DNA of 34,996 bases from 66-474 sp035249465 (GTDB taxonomy: Bacteria; Pseudomonadota; Gammaproteobacteria; Xanthomonadales; Rhodanobacteraceae): positions 1 through 34,996 of the forward strand of contig DATFGL010000107.1 of assembly GCA_035249465.1 (NCBI GenBank), written 5' to 3'. The notes under the pieces are model-generated. The model saw only the letters and a list, made by a program, of their open reading frames with translations. It did no database searches and was not told the origin of the DNA. The translations under genes were made by a program, and so were the position numbers. Positions 23,974 to 34,973 of the stretch are shown piece by piece (within the stretch, counting starts at the first letter, position 1; each line of letters opens with the position of its first letter).

Positions 23974-25770
23974 CTACGGTACGGCCGATTCGAGGTGCCG
24001 CACCAGCAGTTGCAGCGATTCCCGCCCACGCCATTCGTTGATCGTCAGTTCGTAGGCGATGCGCACCGCCGCACCCTCCCGTATGTCCGAGTCTGCGCCG
24101 AACCAGACAGCATTGTGCACGCGGCCGTCGCGCGGATCACGCAGGCGCAGGCGCCGATGTGCGCCGTCCGTGCCCAACGCCTTGCATTCGACGCACTCGA
24201 AGGCGTTGTCGAACAGGGGCGCCGCGAAACCCTGCCCCCACGGCCCGGCCATGCGCAGCTGGTGGGCGAGCTCGATCTTGAAGTCATCCGGCGCGAGTTC
24301 GCCATCGCTCGCGAGCACCGGCTGCAGGGACTCCTCGGAAATACGTTCGCGCACCACGGCGTCAAAAACCTCCGCGAAGCGCGTGTAGTGGGCCAGTGGC
24401 AGCGTCAGGCCGGCCGCCATCGCGTGGCCCCCGAAACGCACGATCATGCCAGGGCAACGCGCATCGACTTCGGCCAGCGCATCGCGGATGTGAAAGCCCG
24501 TGATCGAGCGTGCCGAACCGCGCAACTCGCCGCCTTCGCCCGCCGGCGCGAACGCGACCACCGGCCGGTGCAGCTGCTCCTTCACCTTGGCCGCCACCAG
24601 CCCAACGATGCCAGGGTGCCACGTGGGGTCGAACAACGAGATGCCGAATGCGCCACCGGCATCGATGCCGTCCAGCCTGGCAAGTGCGTCGTCCACCATC
24701 GACGCCTGCAGATCGCGCCGCTGCGCATTGATGTCATGCAGCACGCCCGCGAGTTTGCGCGCACGCGCGGGATCGTCGGCCAGGAGACATTCGACGCCGA
24801 GGGTCATGTCCTCAAGCCGCCCCGCCGCATTGATCCGCGGCCCGATCGCGTAACCGAGATCGGCGGCGACTGCCTTGCCAATCTCGCGCCCTGAAACCTC
24901 GAACAGGGCCGCGATGCCTGCACTCGCGCTGCCCGCACGCATCCTGCGCAAACCGCTTTCCACCAGCGCCCGGTTGTTGGCGTCCAGCGGCACCAGGTCG
25001 GCGACGCTGCCCAGCGCCACGAGATCCAGCAGGGAAGCAAGATCAGGGCGGCTTTTGCGAGAAGTGCTGCCGCGGAGCCTCTGGTCATCGACGGCGGCTT
25101 TGGCCGCTGTTCGTTCTTCGCGATCAGCACGGTCGCAAGGGTAAAGCCGCGCACGCAAGGCGAGCAGCAGGTAGAACATCACGCCGACGCCGCACAACAC
25201 CTTGCTGGCAAAGCCGTCACCCGGCAGGTTCGGATTGACGATGGCGTCGGCATCGGGCAATGCAGCGCCAGGCAAATGGTGATCGGTGACGATGACCTTG
25301 CAGCCACGCGCCTTCGCGGCGGCGACACCTGCGAAAGATGCGACGCCATTGTCGACCGTCACGATCAGGTCCGGCGCAGGCTGCATCGTGGCGACCAGCT
25401 CGGGCGTGAGTCCATAGCCATGCACGGCGCGGTCGGGTACGGCGTAGCCGACATGCCGAGCGCCGAGCATGCGCAACCCGCGCACCGCGACCGCACAACC
25501 CGTTGCGCCATCGCAGTCGTAGTCGCCCGAAATCACGATGTACTGATCCTGCGCGATGGCGTCGGCGAGCAGCGCGACCGCACCGCCGATGCCGCCAAGG
25601 CCATCCGGCTGCAGCAATGCGGACAGGTGGTGGCCCGCTTCCTCGGGACAGCCGACACCGCGCGCGGCATAGGCACGCTGCAGCACCGGATGCACGGATG
25701 CGGGCCAGCCGTGCGGCAACGATGGAACTCCGCGCCGGACGATGCGCAGTGATGGGCCGATGCGTGTCAC
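23974..25770 (-). CDS. recJ: Single-stranded-DNA exonuclease RecJ
   Basis: 5'-to-3' single-strand exonuclease used in RecFOR recombination and mismatch or base-excision repair. The 598-residue product carries the DHH phosphoesterase motifs DYDCDG (83-88), TVDNG (138-142) and VTDHHLPG with DHH at 163-165. It also has VGVMFYLLLALRARL, the DHHA1 motif RFGGHAMAAG and a C-terminal OB-fold region. The GTG start at 25770 overlaps the stop of the rpfE-like gene (GTGA). Residues about 210-241 (PCDRADREERTAAKAAVDDQ and on) look like an extra, repeat-derived in-frame insertion between the DHH core and LASLLDLVALGSVADLVPLD, with a GCGGC/GCCGC hairpin in the DNA. The rest is intact, so activity is likely kept. 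Confidence 0.95.
   Translation of the reverse strand: MTRIGPSLRIVRRGVPSLPHGWPASVHPVLQRAYAARGVGCPEEAGHHLSALLQPDGLGGIGGAVALLADAIAQDQYIVISGDYDCDGATGCAVAVRGLRMLGARHVGYAVPDRAVHGYGLTPELVATMQPAPDLIVTVDNGVASFAGVAAAKARGCKVIVTDHHLPGAALPDADAIVNPNLPGDGFASKVLCGVGVMFYLLLALRARLYPCDRADREERTAAKAAVDDQRLRGSTSRKSRPDLASLLDLVALGSVADLVPLDANNRALVESGLRRMRAGSASAGIAALFEVSGREIGKAVAADLGYAIGPRINAAGRLEDMTLGVECLLADDPARARKLAGVLHDINAQRRDLQASMVDDALARLDGIDAGGAFGISLFDPTWHPGIVGLVAAKVKEQLHRPVVAFAPAGEGGELRGSARSITGFHIRDALAEVDARCPGMIVRFGGHAMAAGLTLPLAHYTRFAEVFDAVVRERISEESLQPVLASDGELAPDDFKIELAHQLRMAGPWGQGFAAPLFDNAFECVECKALGTDGAHRRLRLRDPRDGRVHNAVWFGADSDIREGAAVRIAYELTINEWRGRESLQLLVRHLESAVP
25048..25143. repeat. Palindromic repeat-like insertion inside recJ
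   Basis: A stretch coding for about 32 residues has no counterpart at this place in typical RecJ proteins. It contains the stem GCGGC-TTTG-GCCGC (25094-25107). The direct sequence GGCGGCTTT occurs at 25048-25056 and again at 25093-25101. The insertion keeps the reading frame open. Its stem arms are the same as those in the insertion inside the ABC-F gene at 27672-27685. Confidence 0.5.
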
Positions 25771-26684
25771 GCGCGGCGCCACACGCGCAAGCGATGGCCG
25801 TGACGGACCCGGAACCGTTCGCCATCCGCGAACGTGATCGCGATGGCATCGAAGCGGCGCTCGCGCAACCAGCGCTGGAAATGCGCCAGCCATTCCGCGG
25901 CGCTGTCCGCGTGACCCGGAATATCGATGTCGAGCAAAGCCATGCCGCATCGCTGCGCCGTCTCCAGGGCATCCGGCAACGGCTCCACGCGCACGGCACC
26001 GCCCATCTTCGCCAACCCTCGCACGACATCGTCCACGCTGGCTACAACCTGCAAACCGCTCTCGACGGACGCCGGCAAGGCTCCCGCGCCCCAGAACCAC
26101 AACGCGTTGATCGGCCGCCTGCCGGCGGCGATGCGCGCGGCATTCACGGGATGCGCGTGCAACACGATCTGCGTTTCGTTGAACAGGCGTCGCCACGCGC
26201 GGCCCGCATCGCCTTCGGGCAGGCAATCCGCGAGATCGACGCCCAGTGCATCGACAGGCGCGCGAAAGTTCGCGCGCGGTGCACCGTGCAGCAGGTGCAG
26301 GCACCACGCGGACGGCGTGTCGATCGACAAGGGCGCGCCGGCGTCGCCGAACAACGGCCGCAGCGCCCCGGCGAGCGCTTCGGCCTCATCCGCCGAAACA
26401 TCGCCCAGCGGCCAGGTCATCAGCCGTGCACCGGTCGCCTCGCTGCGCACCCATGCGGGATCGGCACACAGCCACGCGCCCACGGTGGCATCGTCGCCAT
26501 GGCAGAGGTGGCGAAGCGCCGCGGCGGGCACAACATCGCCAGGAAAGTGGAACAACTCGCGCAACAACGTCGTGCGTGCGTCGCTCACCTTGGGCAAACG
26601 ATCGCCCCTGGCGAGCCAGCCCATGAAAGCCGGATTCGCGCGCACATGCGCCAATGGCGGCAGCAGGGCCTGCAGCGTACTCAT
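25767..26684 (-). CDS. rpfE: RpfE-like protein
   Basis: A 305-residue protein of the RpfE family, often annotated in xanthomonads as a regulator of pathogenicity factors or as related to cofactor-independent phosphoglycerate mutase. The conserved block is visible at residues 169-204 (NETQIVLHAHPVNAAR, then RRPINALWFWGAGALP). The N-terminal part includes RLPKVSDARTTLLRELFHF, and DTPSAWCLHLLHGAP lies at 122-136. The biochemical function is unknown. In Xanthomonas rpfE lies beside recJ and greA, exactly as here, and that gene order is the main reason for the symbol. The start overlaps the ABC-F stop (ATGA) and the stop overlaps the recJ GTG. An ATG 13 codons upstream lies inside the ABC-F gene and is not needed. 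Confidence 0.8.
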   Translation of the reverse strand: MSTLQALLPPLAHVRANPAFMGWLARGDRLPKVSDARTTLLRELFHFPGDVVPAAALRHLCHGDDATVGAWLCADPAWVRSEATGARLMTWPLGDVSADEAEALAGALRPLFGDAGAPLSIDTPSAWCLHLLHGAPRANFRAPVDALGVDLADCLPEGDAGRAWRRLFNETQIVLHAHPVNAARIAAGRRPINALWFWGAGALPASVESGLQVVASVDDVVRGLAKMGGAVRVEPLPDALETAQRCGMALLDIDIPGHADSAAEWLAHFQRWLRERRFDAIAITFADGERFRVRHGHRLRVWRRA

Positions 26685-28675
26685 GCCGTTGCCGCTTCCA
26701 GTTCCTCGAACCGCTGCAACCACTCCGCCTCCAGCGTGGCTTTTTCTTCGCGCAAGGCATTCTGTTCGCGTCCGATGTCCGCGAGCACCGCGGTCGGCCC
26801 TTGGTAGATCGCGGGATCGGCCAGGCGTTCCTGCAACGCGGAAAGCGCCACATCGATCTTCGCCATCCGCGCCTCGACCTTGTCCAGGCCCTTGCGCAAC
26901 GCGCGCTGGCGTTCGCGTTCCGCCGCAGCCCCTCGACGACGCTCGCGCGGATCAGCGGTTTGCGGCGCGGCGGCGTTTTCGCGTTCACCCGCATTCGCGT
27001 TGCGCCCGCGCAACCAGCGTGCGTAGTCATCGAGGTCGCCGTCGAACGGTCCGACATGACCGTCCGCGACGCGCCAGAAACTGTCGCACACGAGCCCCAG
27101 CAGGTGCCGGTCGTGCGCGACCAGCACCAATGCCCCCGGATAGTCGTTCAGTGCGTCGGCCAACGCGCCGCGCATGTCGAGATCAAGGTGGTTGGTCGGT
27201 TCGTCCAGCACCAGCAGGTTGGGCTTGCCCCAGGCAATCAGCGCCAGCGCCAATCGCGCGCGCTCGCCGCCCGAAAATCCCTCCACGGGCTCGAAAGCGC
27301 GATCGCCCGCGAAATGCCATTTGCCCAGCCAATCGCGCAGCACCTGGGGCGATGCGCCGGGGGCAAGGTCACGCAGATGGTCGAAGGGTGTTTCACCCGC
27401 ACGCAAATTCTCGACGGTGTGCTGCGCGAAGTAACCGATCGACAGATCCTTGTGCGCGGTGCGCTCCCCCGCGAGCAACGGCAGATCGCCGACCAGTGTC
27501 TTGACCAGCGTGGATTTGCCTGCGCCATTGGGCCCCAGCAAGCCGATGCGGTCCCCGGCCTGCACGCCGAATCGTACGTCATGCAAAACCTTCAACCCCT
27601 TTCCCTGCGGGGGAGCAGGAGGGGCGGAAGGCCCGACCGGGGCTGCAGGGACACCGCGCATTGGCCGGATCGCGGCTTCCGCCGCTCCCACATCGGGCCC
27701 AACGAGCCGATAACCCGCATCGACGTGCTCCAGTTTCAGCATCGCGTGGGGCAGCCGGCCGGGTTCCGGGAACCGGAACTCGAACGCGCGCTCCACGCGT
27801 ACCGCCTCGGTGCCGGAGAGTTTTTCCAGACGCTTGATGCGCGACTGTGCCTGGCGCGCCTTCGTGGCCTTGGCGCGGAACCGGTCGATGAACGACTGCA
27901 GGTGCGCGCGCTCCGACTGTTCCCGGGCGTGCGCGGCTTGCTGTTGATGGAGGCGCTCGGCGCGCTGGCGTTCGAAGTCGCTGTAGTTGCCCGCATAGAG
28001 ACGCGCGCCGCCCTGCTCGAGGTGCAGCACGTGATCCACCGTGCCGTCGAGGAATTCACGGTCGTGCGAGATGACCATCAGCGTGCGCGGATAGCGCCGC
28101 AGCCATTGTTCCAGCCACAACACCGCGTCGAGATCGAGATGGTTGGTGGGCTCGTCCAGCAGCAGCAAGTCGGAGGGCGCCATCAGGGCGCGCGCCAGAT
28201 TCAGCCGCCCGCGCCAGCCACCGGAAAACTCCGCGACGGATTTTTCGTGGTCTTCCGGCGTGAATCCCAGGCCGTGCAGCAAGCGCCCCGCCCGCGCGCG
28301 TCCGTCGTAGCCGCCCAAGGCATCGATGCGATGATGCGCCGCGGCCGCGGCGGCATGATCACCCGCTGATTGCGCGCGCGTTTCCTCGGCCAGCGCCGCC
28401 GCCAATTCGACATCGCCGCCCAGCACGTAGTCGATCGCGGCGTCCGGGAGTGCTGGCGTTTCCTGCGCGACAGAAGCCATGCGCAACCCGGCGGGAACAT
28501 CCAGCGCACCCGCGTCGGCTTCCACATCGCCCAGGATCGCCGCGAACAGGCTGGATTTGCCGCTGCCGTTGCGCCCGGCGACACCGATTTTCCAGCCATC
28601 GTGCAGCGTCGCATCGACGCCTTCGAGCAACAGGCGTCCGCCGCGGCGCAGCGCGAACGAGCGAAAGGCGATCAC
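26681..28675 (-). CDS. ABC-F family ATPase (YheS-like)
   Basis: A 664-residue cytosolic twin-ATPase of the ABC-F group, which act on ribosomes and not as transporters. The first domain has Walker A GRNGSGKS (34-41), signature SGGWRGRL (151-158) and Walker B LLLLDEPTNHLD. The inter-domain linker is rich in Arg/Gln/Lys (RAKATKARQAQSRIKRLEKL). The second domain has GPNGAGKS (381-388), FSGGERARL and LLVLDEPTNHLD, and a charged coiled-coil tail follows. Both catalytic Glu residues are present. Residues about 323-361 (LVGPDVGAAEAAIRPMRGVP and on) are an in-frame insertion just before the second Walker A strand. The GTG start overlaps the greA stop (GTGA), and its stop overlaps the rpfE start. Confidence 0.92.
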   Translation of the reverse strand: MIAFRSFALRRGGRLLLEGVDATLHDGWKIGVAGRNGSGKSSLFAAILGDVEADAGALDVPAGLRMASVAQETPALPDAAIDYVLGGDVELAAALAEETRAQSAGDHAAAAAAHHRIDALGGYDGRARAGRLLHGLGFTPEDHEKSVAEFSGGWRGRLNLARALMAPSDLLLLDEPTNHLDLDAVLWLEQWLRRYPRTLMVISHDREFLDGTVDHVLHLEQGGARLYAGNYSDFERQRAERLHQQQAAHAREQSERAHLQSFIDRFRAKATKARQAQSRIKRLEKLSGTEAVRVERAFEFRFPEPGRLPHAMLKLEHVDAGYRLVGPDVGAAEAAIRPMRGVPAAPVGPSAPPAPPQGKGLKVLHDVRFGVQAGDRIGLLGPNGAGKSTLVKTLVGDLPLLAGERTAHKDLSIGYFAQHTVENLRAGETPFDHLRDLAPGASPQVLRDWLGKWHFAGDRAFEPVEGFSGGERARLALALIAWGKPNLLVLDEPTNHLDLDMRGALADALNDYPGALVLVAHDRHLLGLVCDSFWRVADGHVGPFDGDLDDYARWLRGRNANAGERENAAAPQTADPRERRRGAAAERERQRALRKGLDKVEARMAKIDVALSALQERLADPAIYQGPTAVLADIGREQNALREEKATLEAEWLQRFEELEAATA
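27593..27709. repeat. REP-like sequence inserted in frame in the ABC-F gene
   Basis: This segment encodes a Pro/Ala/Gly-rich stretch absent from typical YheS proteins. It contains the stem GCGGC-TTCC-GCCGC (27672-27685) in a context reading GGGAGCGGCGGAAGCCGCGA on the minus strand, close to the GGAGCGGCTTnAGCCGCGA type of REP element known from pseudomonads and xanthomonads. A second GC-rich part (27604-27625, CCCTGCGGGGGAGCAGGAGG) adjoins it. Confidence 0.6.
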
Positions 28676-29148
28676 GCGTACCGCACGCTCACGATTTCGT
28701 AATTCCGTTCCCCGCCCGGCGCATTGAAGCCGAAGCTGTCGCCTTCGTTCTTGCCGATCATGGCGCGCGCGATGGGTGAGGAAACCGCGATCATGTTTTT
28801 CTTGATGTCGGCTTCGAGGTCACCGACGATCTGGTAAGTCACGCTGCTGCCGTTGTCGGAGTCTTCCAGTTCCACCACCGCGCCGAACACGACCTTGCCG
28901 CCCGCGTTCAGGGTGGCGGGGTCGATGATCTGCGCGGTCGAAAGCGCGGCTTCGATCTGGCCGATGCGGCCCTCGATGAAACCCTGTTGCTCCCGCGCCG
29001 CGTGGTACTCGGCGTTCTCCTTGAGGTCGCCATGCGCGCGCGCCTCGGCAATCGCGGCAATGACCCTTGGACGGGCGACGGATTTCAGTTGCTCCAGCTC
29101 AGCGCGCAGGCGTTCGGAACCGGTTCTGGTCATGGGGGCTCGCTGCAT
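28672..29148 (-). CDS. greA: Transcription elongation factor GreA
   Basis: Rescues backtracked RNA polymerase by stimulating cleavage of the nascent transcript in the secondary channel. The 158-residue product equals E. coli GreA in length. The coiled-coil N-terminal domain (RLRAELEQLKSVARPRVIAA, EARAHGDLKENAEYHAAREQ with the acidic tip residues Asp41 and Glu44) is followed by the FKBP-like C-terminal domain (TYQIVGDLEADIKKNMIAVS, SPIARAMIGKNEGD). MQRAPMT aligns with E. coli MQAIPMT, and GGAG lies eight bases upstream, so 29148 is preferred over the second ATG at 29133. It lies 80 bases after carB, and its stop overlaps the ABC-F GTG. Confidence 0.97.
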   Translation of the reverse strand: MQRAPMTRTGSERLRAELEQLKSVARPRVIAAIAEARAHGDLKENAEYHAAREQQGFIEGRIGQIEAALSTAQIIDPATLNAGGKVVFGAVVELEDSDNGSSVTYQIVGDLEADIKKNMIAVSSPIARAMIGKNEGDSFGFNAPGGERNYEIVSVRYA

Positions 29149-29228
29149 GTGCGGGACTCCTTTGTTGCTGATACGTATGCCTGCGGGCTCGCGCCCACGG
29201 TCGATTCACGGGTGCGCCGGATGCCCGG

Positions 29229-32497
<3,269 letters not shown>

Positions 32498-32498
<1 letters not shown>

Positions 32499-33625
32499 CA
32501 GCGGGCCTCCTGCATCAGGTTCGCGAAGCGTTCGAACAGGTAAGCGATGTCACGCGGGCCGGGGCTCGCCTCGGGGTGCCCCTGGAAGCAGAACGCGGGG
32601 CGATCGGTGAGCGCGAAACCCTGCAGCGAGCCGTCGAACAGCGAGACATGCGTGGTGCGCACGTTCGAAGGCAACGTGGCAGGATCCACCGCGAAACCAT
32701 GATTCTGCGACGTGATCAGCACGCGCCCGTCGTCGAGGTCCTTCACGGGATGGTTCGCGCCATGATGGCCGAACGGCATCTTCAAGGTCTTCGCGCCGAG
32801 AGCGAGACCCATCAACTGGTGGCCAAGGCAGATGCCGAACAACGGGATCTTCGCATGGAGGAACTTGCGGGTGGCTTCGATCGCGTAACCGCAGGCCGCC
32901 GGATCGCCGGGTCCGTTGGACAGACACACGCCGTCGGGCTGCATCGCCAGCACGTCGGCCGCGGGCGTCTGCGCCGGCACCAGCGTGACGTCGCAACCCT
33001 GCTCCGCGAGAAGACGCAGGATGTTGCGCTTCACGCCGAAGTCGTAGGCGACGACCTTGTACTTCGCGTCCGGTGTGCGGAACGCTTGCGCGTCGAGATC
33101 GTACGTGCCTTCACGCCATGCCCGCCGTTCGCGGATGCTGACCACCTTCGCGAGGTCGACGCCATTGAGTCCGGGAAATGCGCGTGCCTTCGCGATCGCG
33201 GAATCGGCGTCGATGGAGTCCCCCGCGACGATGCAGCCGTGCTGCGCCCCCCGGTCACGCAGGATACGCGTGAGCTTGCGGGTGTCGATATCCGCGATCG
33301 CGACGATATTCTGGCGCTTCAGGTAATCCGGCAGCGATTCCACGCTGCGCCAGTTGGACGCGAGCCGAGGCACGTCGCGCACGATCAGCCCCGCGGCCTG
33401 CACTTTCAGGGATTCTTCGTCCGGCGCATTGCAGCCGGTGTTGCCGATGTGCGGCGCGGTCAGCGTGACGATCTGCTGCGCGTAGGACGGGTCGGTCAGG
33501 ATTTCCTGGTAACCCGTCATCGCCGTGTTGAACACCACCTCGCCGGCGGTCGCTCCCGTCGCGCCAATAGCCTCGCCGTGAAAGAGGGTTCCATCGGCGA
33601 GAACAAGCACGGCGGGGGTCGGCAT
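32498..33625 (-). CDS. carA: Carbamoyl-phosphate synthase small (glutaminase) subunit
   Basis: Class I glutamine amidotransferase subunit that frees ammonia from glutamine and passes it to CarB. The 375-residue product has the N-terminal CarA domain (LADGTLFHGEAIGATGATAG, VFNTAMTGYQEILTDPSYA) and the triad glutaminase domain with nucleophile Cys in FGICLGHQLMGLALG and the His-Glu pair in FQGHPEASPGP. The ATG at 33625 is chosen because GGAG lies seven bases upstream. The ATG six bases earlier (33631) would leave only one base after GGAG. A leader of about 72 bases from the predicted promoter precedes it. No ArgR or pyrimidine-attenuation element could be identified with confidence. Confidence 0.97.
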
Positions 33626-33703
33626 GGGCATACTCCGGATACAAGCTGACCCGCGAGCCGCGCAGGAGCGGGCTCGGGGAATCGGTGGTTCAGGCAAGCG
33701 GCA

Positions 33704-33712
33704 ATGTTAGCA
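33704..33712 (-). promoter_or_regulatory. Extended -10 (TGC TAACAT) for carAB
   Basis: On the minus strand TGC TAACAT predicts transcription from about 33697, giving a leader of about 72 bases before the carA ATG. GTGAAT at 17-bp spacing is a poor -35 box, in line with reliance on the extended -10. It is divergent from the promoter of the oxygenase gene. Confidence 0.45.
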
Positions 33713-33753
33713 GAATCCGGCCCTGCATTCACGGCGCAGCACGGCGCCGGCGA

Positions 33754-33759
33754 TACAAT
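33754..33759 (+). promoter_or_regulatory. -10 box TACAAT for the 2OG oxygenase gene
   Basis: TACAAT, with the bases TACAATGC identical to those before the FemAB-like gene, predicts a start near 33766 and a short leader of about 17 bases that includes AAGGAG before the GTG at 33783. No clear -35 box is present. Confidence 0.45.
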
Positions 33760-33782
33760 GCGCGCATCGCAAGGAGCTCGCC

Positions 33783-34478
33783 GTGCACGCCGCCGTTTTG
33801 CTCGATCCCGCCCGCCTCGATCGCCCGGACACGCTGATCCGCGACGAGCCGTTTCCGTTCATGATCGCGCACGGGCAACTGCCCGAGCAGGCACGCGCGG
33901 AACTCGAGCGCGATTTCCCGAAATATTCGGGCGCGGGATTCTTTCCCTACGATGCAAAGGAGTGCGGCACCTCGATCCACGCGCTGGTCGACGCGCTGAC
34001 TTCGCCTGCCTTCGCCAGCGCGGTCGGTGCCAAGCTCGGCATCGACAATCTTGGCCAGTACCCGACGCTGGTGACGATCTGCCGCCACCTCAACAAGCGC
34101 CACGGCACCATCCACACCGACAGCAAATCGAAGGTCGCGACCGCGCTGATTTACCTGAACTCCAGTTGGCACGACACCAGCGACGGTTGCCTGCGTTTCC
34201 TCGCCAGGATCGACGACATCGACGCCGCGATTGCGCCGGAAGTGAAGCCGCTGTACGGCGAATTCGTGATCTTCAAGCGCGCCGACAATTCCTTCCACGG
34301 ACACCTGCCCTACGAGGGCGAACGCCGCGTGATCCAGGTGGCGTGGCTGACCAGCGAGGAAGAAAAACAACGCAAGACCCAGCGCGGGGTCGCCTCGCGT
34401 TTCTTCAAGAAGATTGCGGGTGGTCTGGATCGCAAATTCGGCGCTGGCCGCGACCGCAACGCCGCGCACCGGGACTGA
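33783..34478 (+). CDS. 2-oxoglutarate/Fe(II)-dependent oxygenase, prolyl-hydroxylase-like
   Basis: A 231-residue protein with the double-stranded beta-helix oxygenase pattern. The iron-binding His-x-Asp is in HGTIHTDSKSKVATALIYLN, and the distal His is in FKRADNSFHGHLPYEGERRV, where the downstream Arg can bind 2-oxoglutarate. The target (protein side chain or small molecule) is unknown. The start is GTG, preceded by AAGGAG with six bases between, and it yields a full N-terminal domain (DTLIRDEPFPFMIAHGQLPE). The C-terminal tail is strongly basic (TQRGVASRFFKKIAG and after), as in several bacterial members. It is divergent from carA, with 157 bp between the starts. Confidence 0.88.
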   Translation: MHAAVLLDPARLDRPDTLIRDEPFPFMIAHGQLPEQARAELERDFPKYSGAGFFPYDAKECGTSIHALVDALTSPAFASAVGAKLGIDNLGQYPTLVTICRHLNKRHGTIHTDSKSKVATALIYLNSSWHDTSDGCLRFLARIDDIDAAIAPEVKPLYGEFVIFKRADNSFHGHLPYEGERRVIQVAWLTSEEEKQRKTQRGVASRFFKKIAGGLDRKFGAGRDRNAAHRD

Positions 34479-34481
34479 GTT

Positions 34482-34612
34482 TTTCCCCCTTCGGAACGAA
34501 GGGAGTCGCGCTGAAGGCGCGGAGGATGCACCGGCAGGCGAAAAGCATCCCCCTCGTCGCGCCTCGCGCGGGTTCGCTTCGCCCTTCCTGCGGAAGGGGA
34601 AGCACGCCATGT
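34482..34612. repeat. Intergenic repeat with terminal hairpins
   Basis: Two perfect stems frame about 80 bp: CCCTTCG-GAA-CGAAGGG (34487-34503) and CCCTTCC-TGC-GGAAGGG (34582-34598). The pattern resembles dispersed non-coding repeats of xanthomonads that translate into short spurious peptides. The first stem comes just eight bases after the oxygenase stop codon and may also end that transcript. Confidence 0.5.
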
Positions 34613-34707
34613 GCTGGGGACGCACCTGGCCCACGTCTTTTCGCCCCCCGGCAGCCGTTTTCGAAGGCGCTTGCCGGCACTTGCGTCCCTCGGCTCGGCC
34701 AGCGTAG

Positions 34708-34723
34708 TGTGACGTCGGTCACG
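34708..34723. promoter_or_regulatory. CRP/Clp-like site TGTGA-N6-TCACG
   Basis: TGTGACGTCGGTCACG differs from the CRP/Clp consensus TGTGA-N6-TCACA at only one of ten defined bases. The site lies in the otherwise non-coding 34479-34996 region, 58 bases before the ATG of a small ORF. Clp is the c-di-GMP-responsive CRP homologue of xanthomonads; whether it binds here is inference. Confidence 0.5.
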
Positions 34724-34780
34724 CACTCGGGAACGTGTTGCGCCCGTGGCAAAGCCACTCGAAGGTTCCTCGGAGGGGTC

Positions 34781-34879
34781 ATGAAGTCCTTGCCGCGTGT
34801 GTGGCTGCGACTCGACGGCTCCGTCGCGAAAGCGTCCGGATCACTTCGACAACGCCGGTCTGAACAACATCACCGATAA
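34781..34879 (+). CDS. Possible small ORF, 32 codons
   Basis: MKSLPRVWLRLDGSVAKASG and 12 further basic residues. I do not recognise it. A good GGAGG lies four bases before the ATG, and a CRP/Clp-like site lies upstream. Against it are the short length and no clear domain. The +1 frame over the same end reads PDHFDNAGLNNITDK before its own TAA, which looks more protein-like, so this may be a broken remnant. Confidence 0.25.
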   Translation: MKSLPRVWLRLDGSVAKASGSLRQRRSEQHHR

Positions 34880-34973
34880 ATAAGCGCAGGGCAACCATAC
34901 GGGTGGCCGATCGAGCCCTCCGGACTTCCTGCGTGCTCCGCCATCGTGGTTCTCAAGAGGGGGCGTGGTGCAC

